DNA from: Scedosporium boydii
Taxonomy: Eukaryota; Ascomycota; Sordariomycetes; Microascales; Microascaceae
DNA length: 29,834 nucleotides
Reading direction: 5' to 3'
Assembly (NCBI GenBank): GCA_002221725.1
Contig: NJFT01000344.1
Coordinates: forward strand, 1-29,834
Part shown: positions 28,150-29,834 of the stretch, piece after piece
Layout of the letters: each line of letters opens with the position of its first letter
Position numbering within the stretch: position 1 is the first letter of the stretch
The notes under the pieces: model-generated
The model's database searches: none
What the model was told of the DNA's origin: nothing
What the model saw: the letters and a program-made list of their open reading frames with translations, nothing else
Made by a program: the position numbers and the translations under genes

Positions 28150-29834
28150 ATGGACGCATTTGACTATGATAACAGGGTCTCTGGCTTCCCCAACCTGACC
28201 ACGCCAGGCCTGGAAGTGCGGGAGCAGCAAGTCCCCTCTCTCTCTGGCTCTATGCTTCGTGAGCCTGGCGGCCTCGAATTTAGCTATCCTTTGCTCCATG
28301 TTGATGATGAGGTGCTCGAGGACTGGGTCCATTCAGACATCTCGCCCCAGTCACGACAACATTCTCACTCAGATTCCCGTACCGAGGGGTCCACGTTGTT
28401 CCCTGCTGCCGAGACGGCTTCGGACTCTTTATTTATTAATCACGACTTGGCCCGTGGAACCCGAATGCAGGGTGGTTCTATCTCACTTCCAAATTTATTC
28501 CATCCGAACTATTTATCCAGTCAAGAATTCATCGGCGTCAATTTTCCAAACGCCAGCGCATCTCAGACCCCCCAACCGGATTTCACAACGGACTCTGTAT
28601 CGCGGGATATAACACTCTCGACTCAGGAGCCTGGTAGGGATGACAACAGTCTTCCGCCCAAGATTGGCGGGCGATTCTCTCGAGGGTGCGTTCAAATTCT
28701 CAAGAGATGGCTGGCTTTGCATAGCGATCATCCTTACCCCAGTGAGGAAGACAGGCTAATGCTGCAGCGTGAGACTGGTCTCAACAAGACTCAAATCTCC
28801 AACTGGCTCACCAACGCTCGCCGCAAACGCAATGCGCAAACTCTGAAACCGACCCCATCCCGCGGTCGCCGGATATCGACAGGGCCTATCGACATCCCAC
28901 ACAGGCGGCCTGGAACACCGGCTCCCGAGAGTAATCTTAGTAACATGGACCCGCTGAAGCGTTGGGTTGATTCACCTCCCGAGAACGAACCAGCCTCTGT
29001 AATAGCGATTGCCAGAGCCCTAGCGTCTCATCACAAGGCTCGCTTGAATAATGGGACAGGCACGTCCTATAGCTCTGCTTCGACAGATGAAGGGTCCAAT
29101 CGCTCTCTCTGCGAATCGTCCATCAGTAGCGCTGGCCTATCTAGTACTGAATCCTTCACTTCATCACACACATCTGGTCCCTCCTTTGGGTCGTTGCATT
29201 CCCTGAGCCGACTACATGGCCGCCGGCGTTCCAGAGGGAGGGTGAGGCCTAGGGCCAAACGAGAACAAAACCGGTCACTCATCGCAGTCCTCAAGCCGTA
29301 TCAGTGCACCTTTTGCACAGAGACCTTTCGGACCAAGCACGACTGGCAGAGGCATGAGAACTCACTCCATCTATCTCTGGAATTATGGACCTGTGCTCCC
29401 GATGGGCCTCGGGTTACACATCCTACAACGAATCAAATGTGCTGCGTCTTCTGTGGCTCACCTGATCCTGACGAGGCCCACCTGCTAAGCCACAACTATC
29501 TATCCTGCAAGTCGAGACCGCTGGAGGAGAAAACTTTCTATAGAAAGGATCATCTAAACCAACATGTCAAGCTCGTTCATGACGTCCAGTTCCTTGAGTG
29601 GTGCATGAAGTCCTGGAAAAGCCCCACTCCGGAAGTCCGATCACGGTGTGGCTTCTGCGGGATTCATATGACTAGCTGGTCGGTTCGTGTAGAGCACCTG
29701 GCGGAGCACTTCAAAACTGGAAAGACCCTTGCTGACTGGAGGGGTGATTGGGGCTTGGAGCCATCCGTGCTCGATAGGCTCAGAAATGCTATTCCTCCAT
29801 GTTGGTGGCAGCCCCCCCCCCCCCCCCCCCCCCC
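28150..29834 (+). CDS. TALE homeodomain plus C2H2 zinc-finger transcription factor, 3'-truncated by window end
   Basis: From ATG at 28150 the frame is open to the window edge: 561 codons plus two bases, no stop, no intron needed. Residues 1-170 are Ser/Pro-rich and probably disordered. A TALE/KN-type homeodomain spans about 172-230, with H-P-Y-P-S-E-E-D, T-G-L-N-K-T-Q-I-S-N-W-L-T-N-A-R-R-K-R; the usual N-W-F-I-N-A-R-R-R is N-W-L-T-N here. A Ser-rich linker is followed by a canonical C2H2 finger (C386-x2-C-x12-H-x4-H) and at least two less regular Cys/His clusters (C-V-F-C-G, C-G-F-C-G with H-L-A-E-H). Such homeobox/C2H2 proteins occur in Sordariomycetes; they are expected nuclear DNA-binding regulators. 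Targets unknown. The final prolines come from the terminal poly-C and should not be trusted. Confidence 0.88.
   Translation, partial: MDAFDYDNRVSGFPNLTTPGLEVREQQVPSLSGSMLREPGGLEFSYPLLHVDDEVLEDWVHSDISPQSRQHSHSDSRTEGSTLFPAAETASDSLFINHDLARGTRMQGGSISLPNLFHPNYLSSQEFIGVNFPNASASQTPQPDFTTDSVSRDITLSTQEPGRDDNSLPPKIGGRFSRGCVQILKRWLALHSDHPYPSEEDRLMLQRETGLNKTQISNWLTNARRKRNAQTLKPTPSRGRRISTGPIDIPHRRPGTPAPESNLSNMDPLKRWVDSPPENEPASVIAIARALASHHKARLNNGTGTSYSSASTDEGSNRSLCESSISSAGLSSTESFTSSHTSGPSFGSLHSLSRLHGRRRSRGRVRPRAKREQNRSLIAVLKPYQCTFCTETFRTKHDWQRHENSLHLSLELWTCAPDGPRVTHPTTNQMCCVFCGSPDPDEAHLLSHNYLSCKSRPLEEKTFYRKDHLNQHVKLVHDVQFLEWCMKSWKSPTPEVRSRCGFCGIHMTSWSVRVEHLAEHFKTGKTLADWRGDWGLEPSVLDRLRNAIPPCWWQPPPPPPP
29812..29834. 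repeat. Poly-C run at the right edge
   Basis: Twenty-three consecutive C end the window inside the transcription factor frame, where they would encode prolines. Paired with poly-A at the other end this suggests an artefactual contig terminus. The true 3' end of the gene is missing. Confidence 0.8.

Noticed and set aside
1..29834. tRNA/rRNA genes and CRISPR arrays
   Set aside because: No cloverleaf-like T-loop sequences, rRNA signatures or regularly spaced repeats were seen; CRISPR would not be expected in a fungal nuclear genome.

Overview
The window is nuclear DNA of a filamentous ascomycete (Pezizomycotina). Its genes carry short introns (48-111 bp) with GT...AG ends and CTAAC/CTGAC-like branch sites. 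It has several HET (heterokaryon incompatibility) domain genes, two LaeA-like methyltransferases, and a TALE homeodomain/C2H2 factor of a type found in this group. A Sordariomycete is my best guess, by inference only. The outermost bases are a 26-nt poly-A and a 23-nt poly-C run, which look like contig-end artefacts.

Layout. 1-4.9 kb: no intact gene, two pairs of diverged direct repeats and faint protease-like relics. 5.0-6.7 kb (+): a two-exon mitochondrial-type D-lactate dehydrogenase (FAD). 7.3-9.2 kb (+): a three-exon CocE/NonD (X-Pro dipeptidyl-peptidase-like) hydrolase with a CGG-N5-CCG palindrome upstream. 9.9-11.6 kb (+): HET gene 1. 11.7-13.4 kb (-): a nine-exon LaeA-like methyltransferase (MT1), reconstructed exon by exon, including a 13-nt micro-exon. 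14.0-14.3 kb (+): a relic with an internal TAG. 14.5-16.6 kb (-): HET gene 2. 17.2-19.7 kb (+): an ankyrin-HET fusion broken by several frameshifts. 20.5-22.5 kb (-): HET gene 3. 23.9-24.2 kb (-): a two-exon fragment of an unknown protein. 24.2-24.5 kb (+): a 73-aa protein with an N-terminal lipidation-type motif. 24.7-26.3 kb (-): a second nine-exon LaeA-like methyltransferase (MT2). 27.3-27.9 kb: an AT-rich block with no CpA or CpG, an extreme RIP-like signature. 28.15 kb to the end (+): a homeodomain/zinc-finger factor cut by the window end.

The 9.9-26.3 kb stretch reads as an allorecognition-like accessory island: three intact and one decayed HET gene, interspersed with two LaeA-like methyltransferases and a small putative membrane-tethered protein, next to RIP-mutated repeat DNA. 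A functional link between these genes is inference from position only. The lactate dehydrogenase and the hydrolase look like ordinary metabolic genes on its flank.
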